Part shown: positions 1 through 8,810 of the stretch, in pieces
Layout of the letters: each line of letters opens with the position of its first letter
Position numbering within the stretch: the first letter of the stretch is position 1
Source of the DNA: Devosia oryzisoli
GTDB taxonomy: Bacteria; Pseudomonadota; Alphaproteobacteria; Rhizobiales; Devosiaceae
NCBI RefSeq assembly: GCF_014837245.1
Contig: NZ_JACYFU010000001.1
Location: 1,240,001 to 1,304,000 of the forward strand
Direction: 5' to 3'
DNA length: 64,000 bases
Notes under the pieces: generated by a model
Told to the model about the DNA's origin: nothing
The model's input: the letters and a program-made list of their open reading frames with translations, nothing else
Database searches by the model: none
Program-made: the position numbers and the translations under genes

Positions 1-588
1 ACCTGGACGCTGCTGTCGCGCAAGACAGGAGGCTCGGAAACGACGCTCACCGACGCTGCGCATGGCTGGATCCTGTCCGGCGTCGCCTACAACAGCACCC
101 CCGATGACGAGGATCTGGCGGCCGCGCATACGCTCGACCGGCAGCGGGCCTTCCAGATCGTCTGCCTGATGGTGGGCAGCGACGAACGTGCCTTCCGGCC
201 GATTGCCAACCAATATGCCATCTCCCACGACCGGCAGGATAGTTGCGCCTGGGACTATACGCTGCTCGACCGGAGTTTCCGCCACACGCTGAAGCCGCTC
301 GCCAAGGGCGCCGGCAAGACCAACGTCACCATCAGCTACCAGCCTCCCGGGCGGGAGCTGAAGAGTGCCGCCGAGGCCTTTCGCGCCAGCGGCGTGTTCG
401 AGGAGGTCGCCGAGGAACTGCGAACCCGCTACGCGGTCCGCAAACCCGTACGGTTCAACGCGCAGCGCTGCGACGAGGCCAATGCGTTCTATGATCCGGA
501 CCAATTGGAAATCATCTTCTGCTACGAACTGATGGATGACTTCATCGCTCTATACGCCGATGAGCTGTCGTCCTCCCAAGGCCGCTAG
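1..588 (+). CDS. DUF4344-type putative metallopeptidase, C-terminal part (5' end outside window)
   Basis: The reading frame is open from base 1, so the start lies upstream of the window. The visible 195 residues resemble the C-terminal part of DUF4344 putative metallopeptidases. They contain the 'HTLDRQRAFQIVCLMVGSD' block that normally follows the zinc site. A second copy of the domain's beginning comes next, with the 'CDEANAFYDP' and 'IIFCYELMDD' motifs at about residues 156-180. The HExxH zinc motif is not in the visible part and would lie upstream. The protein therefore seems to end with a repeated half-domain. Its stop codon overlaps the convergent YitT gene by 4 bases. Function and substrate are unknown; the family call rests on motif recall. 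Confidence 0.6.
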   Translation, partial: TWTLLSRKTGGSETTLTDAAHGWILSGVAYNSTPDDEDLAAAHTLDRQRAFQIVCLMVGSDERAFRPIANQYAISHDRQDSCAWDYTLLDRSFRHTLKPLAKGAGKTNVTISYQPPGRELKSAAEAFRASGVFEEVAEELRTRYAVRKPVRFNAQRCDEANAFYDPDQLEIIFCYELMDDFIALYADELSSSQGR

Positions 589-1202
589 CTGAAGCCGACA
601 TAGCGCCCGGGCCGGTGATTAAGGGCGATGATCATGTTGAGCACCAGTGCGCCAAGGATCGAATAGAGCACCTTGTCGAGCGGCAGCATGAAGAGCGCAG
701 CGACCAGGATGGCGGCATCCACCGTGAGTTGGAAGTACCCTGCCCTGATGCCGAAATTGTCCTGCAGGAAGAGGGCAAGGATGTTGACGCCGCCGATGCT
801 CGACTTGTGGCGGAAGAGGGTGAGGATGCCCAGCCCCATCAGCGTGCCGCCGAGCAGAGCCGCGTAGAGCGGGTGGACGTGTTCGATAACGAGCCAGTGC
901 GGCACCTGCCCCGACAGCCACGAAACCAGCGCGACGCTGGCCGCAGTCTTGAGGGCAAATCGCCAGCCCATGCGCAGGATGGCGAGCGCGTAGAACGGCA
1001 GGTTGATGCCAAAGAACAGCCAGCCAAAGGGAATTCCCGTGCCGTATTGCAGCAGCAGGGCCAGTCCGGCGGTGCTGCCGGTGATCAGCATCGCCTTGGC
1101 GTAAAGCGCGATCCCGAGGCCGACAATGCTGGTCCCGATAAGGATAGCGAACAGGTCTTCGTACCAGACGTGGCGGCTTGGACTGGAAAGGTCGGGCGTC
1201 AT
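585..1202 (-). CDS. YitT family membrane protein
   Basis: This 205-residue, strongly hydrophobic protein has about five to six membrane segments. Typical YitT blocks are visible, such as 'GSTAGLALLLQYGTGIPFG' near residue 42 and 'HKSSIGGVNILALFLQD' near residue 130. The family (DUF161) is conserved in bacteria, but no transport substrate is established. The start codon overlaps the stop of holC by 4 bases, so the two are probably co-transcribed, with holC first. The C-terminal DUF2179 domain of longer YitT proteins is absent, which is usual for short proteobacterial members. Confidence 0.8.
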   Translation of the reverse strand: MTPDLSSPSRHVWYEDLFAILIGTSIVGLGIALYAKAMLITGSTAGLALLLQYGTGIPFGWLFFGINLPFYALAILRMGWRFALKTAASVALVSWLSGQVPHWLVIEHVHPLYAALLGGTLMGLGILTLFRHKSSIGGVNILALFLQDNFGIRAGYFQLTVDAAILVAALFMLPLDKVLYSILGALVLNMIIALNHRPGRYVGFS

Positions 1203-1645
1203 CCGCGCTTGGACCAGCGGCCGTCCGGCGATTGCTGCCAGTAGGTGACGTCATTGTCGGCTCGCAGCGTCTTCCATGCCTCCCTGGCCTTTTGCAGCGC
1301 CTCGGGGTCATGACCTGAGAACAGGAACACGATGCGCTGATAGCCCTCGCTATCGGCGGGCACTGCGCCATCCACGAAGAATCTCACCTGCGCGCCGTTG
1401 CCATTGTCGGACCCTGTGGTGATGAGGATGGGCTGCAGCCCGTCGGTGTCATCGCCGGCCAGTCCATGGGGCAGGAAGCTGTCGTCCCGGTAGGTCCACA
1501 GATGTCCGTCGAGCGCCTCGGCTCGTTCGCGCGAGCCGGTCTCGATGACGGCGCGCCAGCCGCGCTCGAGCGTTTTTTCAAGGAGCTGCGGAACAACAGC
1601 CTCAAGCGGGCGCGTTTCGAGATGATAGAACAGCACTTCAGCCAT
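1199..1645 (-). CDS. holC: DNA polymerase III chi subunit
   Basis: This 148-residue protein matches HolC, the clamp-loader accessory subunit that links the replicase to single-strand DNA-binding protein. Typical features are the N-terminal 'EVLFYHLETRPLE', the 'HLWTYRDDSFLPHG' block near residue 48 and the C-terminal 'AREAWKTLR' helix. In many Rhizobiales holC lies beside pepA; here pepA is not in view and the upstream neighbour is the divergent lptF. The intergenic region of about 150 bases (1646-1794) must hold both promoters. Confidence 0.9.
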   Translation of the reverse strand: MAEVLFYHLETRPLEAVVPQLLEKTLERGWRAVIETGSRERAEALDGHLWTYRDDSFLPHGLAGDDTDGLQPILITTGSDNGNGAQVRFFVDGAVPADSEGYQRIVFLFSGHDPEALQKAREAWKTLRADNDVTYWQQSPDGRWSKRG

Positions 1646-1794
1646 GGCGGCACATTAGTCTCACCCCCTTCCACGCGCCAGCGGGCGGCTGCCATGGACC
1701 ACAACTAATTGGCGTGGCGAGGTGCGGCCAAGATTGCAGCACACGGCGAATGGCCCCATGGTGCGCGCAACTTTGCGGAGCAGTCTCTGACGGC

Positions 1795-2865
1795 ATGAAG
1801 AAGCTGACGATCTATCTGGCGCGCCAGTTCGCCATCGATGCGCTGATCCTGTTCGGCGTGGTGTGCGTGCTGCTCTGGCTGGTCAACTGCCTGCGCTCGT
1901 TCGAGATCGTTTCGGTCAAGGGCCAAAGCATCTTGACCCTGGGCATCCAGGCCCTCTACGCCCTTCCACCGCTGGGCCTGTCGTTCTTCTATATCTGCGT
2001 CGGCATCGGTGTGGTGCGGGCGCTCGCCGCCCTGCAGAACAGCCACGAACTCCACATCGTCCATATCAGCGGCGGGTTGAGCGCGCTCTGGAAGGCAGCG
2101 GGCGTGGTCTGCGCCATTGCCGTTTGTGTGGTGCTGCTGTTTGCCCACGTCATCGAGCCGCGCGCCAACCGCCAGCTCAACATTCTCACGGCCGCGATCG
2201 CCGCCGATCTGGTCAGCTCGGCCTTGAAGCCGAACCGCTTCACGCAGGTCACGCCCGGCGTTGTCCTGTTGATCGGGGGACGTGCCGGCGGCGGTGAGAT
2301 TCGGGATTTCTTCGCCGACGACCGGCGCGATCCGCAAACGCGGCGCACCTACATTGCCGAGACGGCCAAGGTGTCGAGCGATGGGCAGGGCTATATCCTG
2401 CAGCTCCGTAACGGCGTGCTTCAGTACACGGAGGGCAATGGCCGCTTTTCCGAGATCCGCTTCACCAGCTACGATCTCAACGTGGAGAACATTTCGCAGC
2501 CCGCTATCGCGGACGATGGGCTCGCAGGGCGCGACAGCATCGCGCTGATCAGCGATGCCTGGCGCACCGGCATCTGGAATAGCGCTACGGTCAATCGCCT
2601 GCTGGACCGGACGGCGGAGGGGCTGCGTGTCCTCGGCATCGTTGCACTGGCGCTCGCCATAGGGGCATTCCCAAGCGGCCGGCGCGCGCGCATCCGCTTG
2701 CCGCTCGAGGCCATCGTCATGCTGGTGGCGTTCGCCGAGCGCGGCGTTAGCGCCTACAGCCCCTTCGGCTCGGGCACGGGCGCCTTCCTGCTGATGGCCA
2801 TCGGGGTTGGCGTGCTCGCGGGGCGGAGCTGGCCCCGCCGGCCGCTCAAGGGGGTGCCGGCATGA
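1795..2865 (+). CDS. lptF: LPS export ABC transporter permease LptF
   Basis: LptF is one of the two inner-membrane permease subunits of the LptB2FG transporter, which extracts lipopolysaccharide from the inner membrane. The 356-residue protein has an N-terminal group of membrane helices ('MKKLTIYLARQFAIDALILF'), a periplasmic middle domain (about residues 130-260) and C-terminal helices. The ATG at 1795 is preferred over an in-frame ATG at 1714 because it begins the conserved N-terminal helix. The stop overlaps the start of lptG in an ATGA junction, so the two are translationally coupled. Confidence 0.9.
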   Translation: MKKLTIYLARQFAIDALILFGVVCVLLWLVNCLRSFEIVSVKGQSILTLGIQALYALPPLGLSFFYICVGIGVVRALAALQNSHELHIVHISGGLSALWKAAGVVCAIAVCVVLLFAHVIEPRANRQLNILTAAIAADLVSSALKPNRFTQVTPGVVLLIGGRAGGGEIRDFFADDRRDPQTRRTYIAETAKVSSDGQGYILQLRNGVLQYTEGNGRFSEIRFTSYDLNVENISQPAIADDGLAGRDSIALISDAWRTGIWNSATVNRLLDRTAEGLRVLGIVALALAIGAFPSGRRARIRLPLEAIVMLVAFAERGVSAYSPFGSGTGAFLLMAIGVGVLAGRSWPRRPLKGVPA

Positions 2866-3932
2866 ACCGCATCGACCGCGTCGTGCTTGGGCGCCTCGCC
2901 TCGCGCATCGGCGCCACGGTGTTCATCGTCTATGGGTTGATTGCGCTGGTTGAATCGCTCGACACTTGGCGGTTCAACCATGTGGCCGAGGAACAGGGCC
3001 TGTTCATGGCGCTGGTGATGGTCGCCATGAGCGCCGTCCGATGGACCATCAAGACGCTCCCGGTGACCGTGCTGATGGGGGCGATCCTGGGCTTTGCCGA
3101 TCTCAAGGCGAGGCACGAACTCACCATCATCAAGGCCAGCGGCATTTCCATCTGGCGCGCCATTCGCGCCCCCACGATCGCCGTCATCGCCAGCAGCTTC
3201 GTCATTGCCCTCGGGGCGGAAACGATCAGCACGCAAATCAACCGCCAGTTGGCGCCGGTACCGCCGGGCCAGGCCACGCTGCTGACGCCACCGGGGGAAA
3301 TCTGGCTCGAGCAGGCCGGCGACCAGGCCCAGTATGTGCTGATGGCGCGGGGCATGTCGCTGGGCGGTGAGAAGCTCGATGACGTTACCGTATTCGACTA
3401 CCGCAATCGCGAGGTGCCGCGGCTGGTGGCTCCCGAGGCGCGGCTCGAAGATGGCGCCTGGGTGTTTCCGACTGCCACCGCCCTCTCGCCGAACCGGCCG
3501 CCGCAGAGGTTGACCGACTACAGGCTGCCCACGACCTCCACGGCCTCCGAAATCAGCCTCAAACTGGCTTCGCCGGATGACATGACGTTCTTCGAGCTCG
3601 GGCAGATGCTGTCCCGGGGGGTTGCCGATCCGCTGGTGCGCTCAGCGGCGCTGATGCGGCTGGCCAAGCTTCTGGCGCTACCCCTGGTGCTCACCGGTTC
3701 GCTGTTCATCGCCTTTGCCTTTACGTCCGGCTACCGGCGCAGTTCGCAACTGGGCGCCGCCGTCCTCTACGGCATGATCCTGGGCTTTCTCGTCTTCATG
3801 ATCACCGAGATGGCGGATCGGGCAGGATCGACCGGGGTGATCCATCCGGTCTTTGCGGCACTGGGACCGGCCATCGTGGCCATCGTCATCGGAACGACGG
3901 TTCTTCTCTACAAGGAAGACGGGGCCATCTGA
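2862..3932 (+). CDS. lptG: LPS export ABC transporter permease LptG
   Basis: LptG is the partner permease of LptF in the LPS transport bridge. The 356-residue protein begins 'MNRIDRVVLGRLASRIGATV' and shows three N-terminal membrane helices, a periplasmic beta-rich domain and three C-terminal helices ('LALPLVLTGSLFIAFAFTSG' near residue 275). It overlaps lptF by 4 bases. Only 87-111 bases separate its stop from the SurA-like gene, so lptD, which normally sits here in Rhizobiales, is absent at this locus. Confidence 0.92.
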   Translation: MNRIDRVVLGRLASRIGATVFIVYGLIALVESLDTWRFNHVAEEQGLFMALVMVAMSAVRWTIKTLPVTVLMGAILGFADLKARHELTIIKASGISIWRAIRAPTIAVIASSFVIALGAETISTQINRQLAPVPPGQATLLTPPGEIWLEQAGDQAQYVLMARGMSLGGEKLDDVTVFDYRNREVPRLVAPEARLEDGAWVFPTATALSPNRPPQRLTDYRLPTTSTASEISLKLASPDDMTFFELGQMLSRGVADPLVRSAALMRLAKLLALPLVLTGSLFIAFAFTSGYRRSSQLGAAVLYGMILGFLVFMITEMADRAGSTGVIHPVFAALGPAIVAIVIGTTVLLYKEDGAI

Positions 3933-4043
3933 GGCTCTGGCGGCTGGATATGTCCGGATTTTGGCCGTATTCATCCATCATTTGACATCGCATCGACGAC
4001 GCCTCATTGAAGGCGTCTCTTGGGAACCTTCGCGGACACCAGA

Positions 4044-4934
4044 ATGACCCCTGCACCACTTCGGCGCGTCGGCCGCGCCCTACTCCTCAGCCTTGCCCTC
4101 GCCATCACCTCGATCGTTCCGGCTTTCGCTGCCACGATCGTGACGGTCAACGGGCAGCCGATCACGGACGTGCAGGTCGACCAGCGGCTGCGCCTGTTCC
4201 GCATGGAGGGCAACAATGGCGGCCGCAAGGGCGCACTGGAACAGTTGGTCACCGAGGCTGTGCAGATGCAGGAAGCCAAGCGGCTGGGCATCGATGTCAG
4301 CAATGCGGAAGTGGACCAGGCCTATCTGCAGATCGCGCGCAACCTAAAGGTCAGCCAGGACCGGCTCACGGACATGTTGCGCCAAGGCGGCGTGAGCAGC
4401 GAAACGCTGCAGGATCGCCTGCGCGCGGCCATCGCCTGGAACGGTGTGACGCAGCAGGCCGTGGTGCCGCAGGTTCAGATTTCGGATCTGGAGCTCGACC
4501 AGAAGGCGGCCAGCCAGATCGCCGACTTCCAGAAGTTCGACTACATCCTCAAGGAAGTGATCTTCATTGGTTCGGGCGGCCGCTCCGGCCAAGCCAACCG
4601 CTATCGCTCGAGCTTTGCCGGCTGTGACAGCGCCGTCGATCTCTCCCTCGCCTACCAGGATGTTGCGGTGGTTGATGTGGGCCGCCGGCACGCCACGCAG
4701 ATGCCAGAGGCCATTGCCAAGGAACTGGCGGGACTGAATATCGGTGGCATTACCAAGCCGCGCGTGGTGGACAATGGCGTCTCGATGCTGGCCGTGTGCC
4801 AGAAGGAACAGGCGCAGGACCTGACGTTCCTCAAGAACGACCTCGAAGCGGAAGCCGGTGGCGACGCGATGAAGCAGCAGGCGGACGAGTACCTCAAGAA
4901 GCTTCGGGCCGAGGCCAAGGTCATCTACAACTAA
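4044..4934 (+). CDS. SurA-like periplasmic chaperone / peptidyl-prolyl isomerase family protein
   Basis: This is an exported SurA N-terminal-domain protein, expected to help outer-membrane proteins fold in the periplasm. A signal peptide ('LLLSLALAITSIVPAFA') is followed by the SurA_N core ('VTVNGQPITDVQVDQRLRLF') and helices to about residue 150. A divergent parvulin-like part follows ('KEVIFIGSGG', 'GITKPRVVDNGVSMLAVC'). It lacks clear parvulin active-site motifs, as is common for Rhizobiales SurA. An in-frame TTG at 4020 with an upstream GAAGG is an alternative start. It lies between lptG and pdxA, the expected order except for the missing lptD. Confidence 0.82.
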   Translation: MTPAPLRRVGRALLLSLALAITSIVPAFAATIVTVNGQPITDVQVDQRLRLFRMEGNNGGRKGALEQLVTEAVQMQEAKRLGIDVSNAEVDQAYLQIARNLKVSQDRLTDMLRQGGVSSETLQDRLRAAIAWNGVTQQAVVPQVQISDLELDQKAASQIADFQKFDYILKEVIFIGSGGRSGQANRYRSSFAGCDSAVDLSLAYQDVAVVDVGRRHATQMPEAIAKELAGLNIGGITKPRVVDNGVSMLAVCQKEQAQDLTFLKNDLEAEAGGDAMKQQADEYLKKLRAEAKVIYN

Positions 4935-4940
4935 ATTTCT

Positions 4941-4967
4941 GGGCGGCTGCGGCCGCCCAAGCTTTTT
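4941..4967 (+). terminator. Rho-independent-like terminator after the SurA-like gene
   Basis: A perfect 7-bp GC stem, GGGCGGC (4941-4947) with GCCGCCC (4952-4958), has a 4-base loop and is followed by AAGC and five T residues. It lies in the 44-base gap before pdxA, so it may attenuate readthrough rather than fully separate the genes. Confidence 0.55.
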
Positions 4968-4978
4968 CCGGGGGACCG

Positions 4979-5980
4979 ATGAGCGCGCCATTGGCCATTA
5001 CCATGGGCGAACCGGCCGGCGTCGGACCCGACATCATTCTTGACCTCTACGCCCGGCGGGCGGAGCTTGGGCTGCCGCCCTTTGTCGTTTTCGGGAACCT
5101 CGCGTTTCTCGAGAAGCGGGCAGCAAGGCTCGGGCTCGCCACGCCGATTGCAGCGGCAAGCGCAGCGACGGCTATCTCGATATTCCGTGAAGCGATGCCC
5201 GTGATCGACGTCACAGGACTGGTCCCCGACCATCCCGGCGAGATCAGCCCCCTTTCGGCGCGCAGTGTCATCAACTCAATTACGCAGGCGGTCGACGCCA
5301 CTCTTTCAGGACACTGTCGCGCAGTAGTGACGGCGCCGATCCACAAGGGCGCGCTCTATCACGCCGGCTTCTCCCACCCCGGACACACCGAATTCTTGGC
5401 GGAATTGTGCGCCCGGGACGGCAAGGTTCCCCTGCCGGTGATGATGCTGGCGCACGACGCGCTCCGGACGGTGCCGCTGACCATCCACGTGCCCCTTTCG
5501 GCCGTACCGGGGTTGATCAACCGCAAGCTGATCCTCGTCACGCTTCGGGTGATGGCCCATGACCTGCGGCAGCGCTTCGGTATCGAACACCCGCGCGTGG
5601 CGGTTACCGGTCTCAACCCCCATGCTGGTGAGGGCGGCTCGATCGGACGGGAAGATCTGGAGATCATTGCGCCGGCCATTGCCGATGCCCAGGCGGAAGG
5701 CATCGATGCGTCCGGGCCCCACCCCGCGGACACGGTGTTTTTCCCCGCGCACTGGTCGCGCTATGACGCTGTGCTCGCCATGTATCACGACCAGGCCCTG
5801 ATCCCCATCAAGACGGTGGCGTTCGACGAGGGCGTCAATATCACTCTGGGCCTACCCATCGTGCGCACGTCCCCCGACCACGGCACGGCCTTTGATCTTG
5901 CTGGAACGGGCAAAGCCTCCTCGGCCAGTTTCGCCGCGGCGATCCGCATGGCAGACCGCATGACCGAAAGCTTCGCATGA
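4979..5980 (+). CDS. pdxA: 4-hydroxythreonine-4-phosphate dehydrogenase
   Basis: PdxA oxidises 4-phosphohydroxy-L-threonine in the DXP-dependent pyridoxal phosphate pathway. The 333-residue protein opens with '[15 protein letters not shown]'. It keeps the three metal-binding histidine motifs: '[12 protein letters not shown]', '[13 protein letters not shown]' and '[12 protein letters not shown]'. The ATG at 4979 is chosen because it starts the conserved N-terminus. Upstream in-frame codons run back into the SurA-like gene and the terminator. The stop overlaps the rsmA start (ATGA), so the two are coupled. Confidence 0.95.
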   Translation: MSAPLAITMGEPAGVGPDIILDLYARRAELGLPPFVVFGNLAFLEKRAARLGLATPIAAASAATAISIFREAMPVIDVTGLVPDHPGEISPLSARSVINSITQAVDATLSGHCRAVVTAPIHKGALYHAGFSHPGHTEFLAELCARDGKVPLPVMMLAHDALRTVPLTIHVPLSAVPGLINRKLILVTLRVMAHDLRQRFGIEHPRVAVTGLNPHAGEGGSIGREDLEIIAPAIADAQAEGIDASGPHPADTVFFPAHWSRYDAVLAMYHDQALIPIKTVAFDEGVNITLGLPIVRTSPDHGTAFDLAGTGKASSASFAAAIRMADRMTESFA

Positions 5981-6837
5981 GCCAGATCGACAACCTGCCG
6001 CCACTGCGCGAGGTCATCGCCACCCATGGCCTCCGGGCCAAGAAGGAGTTGGGGCAGAACTTCCTGTTCGACCTCAACCTGACGGCGCGAATAGCGCGCG
6101 TGGGCGGATCGCTCGAGGGCGTGCGCGTCATCGAGGTCGGGCCTGGCCCCGGCGGGCTGACGCGCGCGCTCCTCGCGGAGGGTGCGCGGGAGGTGATCGC
6201 CATCGAGCGTGACGCTCGCGCCCTGCCCGCACTGGCCGAGATTTCCGCGGCCTATCCGGGGCGGCTCACTGTGGTCAGCGGCGATGCCATGGACGTGGAT
6301 TATCCTTCTCTGGTCGACGGCCCCACCCGCATCGTGGCCAATTTGCCCTATAATATCGGGACGCAGTTGCTGACTGGGTGGCTGACGCTCGAGCCCTGGC
6401 CGCCGGCGTTCGAGAGCTTCACGCTGATGTTTCAAAGGGAGGTCGCCGAGCGGATCGTCGCCCGCCCGGGAGACGACGCTTACGGACGTCTCGGTGTGCT
6501 GGCCGGATGGCGCAGCGACGCGCGGATCGCCTTCAATGTCGGCCGACAGGCATTCGTGCCGCCCCCCAACGTGACTTCGGCCGTCGTCAACATCGTCCCC
6601 AAACCCGTGGAGGCCGGCCTGCCGGTCCGGCTCGTCGAGCAGGTGACGAAAGCGGCGTTCGGACAGCGCCGCAAGATGGTGCGCCAGTCGCTGAAATCTC
6701 TTGGCGTCCCCGTGGAGGGGCTGCTTGCTGCGGCCGGTCTCAAGGGCGACGAGCGAGCGGAGGACCTGCCGATCGAGGCCTTCCTCGCCATGGCCCGTGC
6801 CCTGCCCGCTCTGCGGGCAACGAGCGGACCGAGCTAG
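5977..6837 (+). CDS. rsmA: 16S rRNA dimethyltransferase RsmA (KsgA)
   Basis: RsmA dimethylates the two adjacent adenosines near the 3' end of 16S rRNA during small-subunit assembly. Visible motifs are '[19 protein letters not shown]' near residue 23, the SAM-binding '[16 protein letters not shown]' near residue 50 and the catalytic '[11 protein letters not shown]' near residue 121. The C-terminal helical domain includes '[17 protein letters not shown]'. Length (286 aa) is normal. It is translationally coupled to pdxA, and its stop overlaps that of the convergent MFS gene. Confidence 0.96.
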   Translation: MSQIDNLPPLREVIATHGLRAKKELGQNFLFDLNLTARIARVGGSLEGVRVIEVGPGPGGLTRALLAEGAREVIAIERDARALPALAEISAAYPGRLTVVSGDAMDVDYPSLVDGPTRIVANLPYNIGTQLLTGWLTLEPWPPAFESFTLMFQREVAERIVARPGDDAYGRLGVLAGWRSDARIAFNVGRQAFVPPPNVTSAVVNIVPKPVEAGLPVRLVEQVTKAAFGQRRKMVRQSLKSLGVPVEGLLAAAGLKGDERAEDLPIEAFLAMARALPALRATSGPS

Positions 6838-8048
6838 ATCGCGTCCAGTGGCGGGATGAAGGCGAGCCGGACCGCCACCAGCAAAGCGAGCAGCGCGGCC
6901 CCGCCGCTGACCAGCAGCACGCCGGGCCAGCCCCACGCCGTCCAGGCGTACCCACCAAGCGTTCCCAGGATGGAGGCGCCGAGGTAGTAGGCGACGAGGT
7001 AAAGCGCCGAAGCCTGCGCCTTGCCGATCCGCGCACGACGAGTGACCCAGGCACTGGCGATGCCGTGCGCGGCAAAGAAGCCCATGGTCGCGATGGCAAG
7101 ACCGATAATGATGACGATCGTCGACGGGATGGCGGTGATCGCCACACCGAGCCCCTGGACGGCCACCAACGCCCAGAAGACCTTGCGGCGGCCAAGGCGC
7201 TGCGAGAGGCCACCGGCCCAGGTCGAACTGACGCTGCCCAGGATATAGACGAGGAAGATCGCCGCGATGGCCGAATGGCTGAGGGCGAACGGTGGCAGGG
7301 CGAGACGGAAGCCCGCATAGTTGTAGAGGGTTACGAAGCCCCCCATTAGCAGGAATGCACTGGCAAAGAGCCACGGCAGCGCCGCGTCGGAGAAACTGGC
7401 GCGGCAACGCTGCCAGAGTTCGCGCAGCCGGATGGTGTCGCGGGTGGGGATGCGCGGCTTGGGAAGGAGGACCGCCACGGCCAGCGCGGCCAATACGATC
7501 ATGGCGGCCAGAATGCCGGTGCCCAATCGCCATCCCAACAGATCCGAAAGAATACCGGAGATGACCCGCCCCGCCATACCGCCGATGGCCGTGCCCCCGA
7601 TATAGAGGCCCATGGAAAAACCGAGGGCTTCAGCGTCCATTTCCTCGGAGAGATAGACCATGGTGACGGCGGGGATGCCCGCGAGGGCGAACCCCATCAA
7701 CGTCCGCACCACCAGCAACTGCCACCAAACTTGCACGACCGGCAGCAGCGAGCCCAGCGCTGCCGTCACCAGCAGAGCGCCGACGATGAGATGCCAGCGC
7801 CCGAGCCGGTCTGCCAGGAGACTGGCGGGAATGAGGGCCAGGGCCATTGTCGCGGTGGTGACGGACAGGGCCAGCGAGGCTGTGCCGGCGTCGCGCACCC
7901 AATATTGCGCAAACATCGGCAGCAGGGGCTGCACGGAATAAAGCGAGGCAAAGACCGAAAAGGCGGCGAGGAAGAACGCGATATTGGCCCGGAGGAATTG
8001 CGGCGTTCCGCGCCGGATCGGCGCGGAGACCGCGCTCTCGTCCGTCAT
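6834..8048 (-). CDS. MFS transporter, YnfM-like
   Basis: This is a 404-residue major facilitator with about 12 membrane helices. The MFS signature is visible as '[13 protein letters not shown]' near residue 85, and the second-half repeat as '[12 protein letters not shown]' near residue 285. The overall pattern resembles YnfM-type (arabinose-efflux-like) DHA1 exporters; the substrate is unknown. It lies 33 bases downstream of gmk on the same strand and may be read from the gmk promoter. Confidence 0.8.
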   Translation of the reverse strand: MTDESAVSAPIRRGTPQFLRANIAFFLAAFSVFASLYSVQPLLPMFAQYWVRDAGTASLALSVTTATMALALIPASLLADRLGRWHLIVGALLVTAALGSLLPVVQVWWQLLVVRTLMGFALAGIPAVTMVYLSEEMDAEALGFSMGLYIGGTAIGGMAGRVISGILSDLLGWRLGTGILAAMIVLAALAVAVLLPKPRIPTRDTIRLRELWQRCRASFSDAALPWLFASAFLLMGGFVTLYNYAGFRLALPPFALSHSAIAAIFLVYILGSVSSTWAGGLSQRLGRRKVFWALVAVQGLGVAITAIPSTIVIIIGLAIATMGFFAAHGIASAWVTRRARIGKAQASALYLVAYYLGASILGTLGGYAWTAWGWPGVLLVSGGAALLALLVAVRLAFIPPLDAI

Positions 8049-8081
8049 GCCGGTTCTTTCGCGTGGTGGTTCAACACCATC

Positions 8082-8720
8082 TCAAAGTGAATCGATCTGG
8101 CTCTGCAAGTCTCTGACAAAGCTCGGCAAATTGAGCTGGCGTTCGCGCTTGAGACGGGCGGCCGCGAGTATGGCCCGGACGCGGGCAACCGACTCCTCGA
8201 GGTCGCGATTGACGATGACGTAGTCGTACTCGCCATAGTGATCCATCTCGATGCGGGCGTTGCGCAGCCGCTTGTCGATGGTCCCAACGCTGTCCTGGGC
8301 CCGTCGCTCCAGTCGGGCGCGCAACTCCTTGATGGAGGGCGGCAGGATGAACACCGTCACCATATCAGCACGGGCCTTCTCGTAGAGCTGCAGAGTGCCC
8401 TGATAGTCGATGTCGAAGAGGATGTCGTTGCCGGCTGCGAGTTGCTCTTCCACATGCGCCCGGGGGGTGCCGTAGAAATTGCCATGCACCTCGGCAGACT
8501 CGAGCAATTCGCCGTCGTGGCGCATCTTTTCAAAAGCCGGCACGTCGATGAAGTAGTAGTGCTTGCCGTGCACCTCGTCGGTGCGCCGCGCGCGCGTGGT
8601 TACCGACACCGAGAGCTTGATGTTGGGGTCTGCGCCGAACAGCGATCGGGAGATGGAGGACTTGCCAGCGCCTGACGGGGAGGCGATCACCAGCATCACG
8701 CCGCGGCGTTGAAAGTCCAT
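8082..8720 (-). CDS. gmk: Guanylate kinase
   Basis: Gmk phosphorylates GMP to GDP with ATP. The 212-residue protein has the P-loop 'IASPSGAGKSSISRSL' near residue 12, the GMP-binding block 'SVSVTTRARRTDEVHGKHYY' near residue 38 and the 'FDIDYQGTLQL' strand near residue 101. It follows mltG by 90 bases. The yicC gene that usually separates mltG from gmk in alphaproteobacteria is not present. Confidence 0.96.
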   Translation of the reverse strand: MDFQRRGVMLVIASPSGAGKSSISRSLFGADPNIKLSVSVTTRARRTDEVHGKHYYFIDVPAFEKMRHDGELLESAEVHGNFYGTPRAHVEEQLAAGNDILFDIDYQGTLQLYEKARADMVTVFILPPSIKELRARLERRAQDSVGTIDKRLRNARIEMDHYGEYDYVIVNRDLEESVARVRAILAAARLKRERQLNLPSFVRDLQSQIDSL

Positions 8721-8810
8721 CGTGCAAACCTGTCCCGTGTGAAGAGCCGTGGCGGTATTGATCGCATCACCACGCCGAGGTCAAGGTGATAGCGATCCAA
8801 CTCTCACCGG

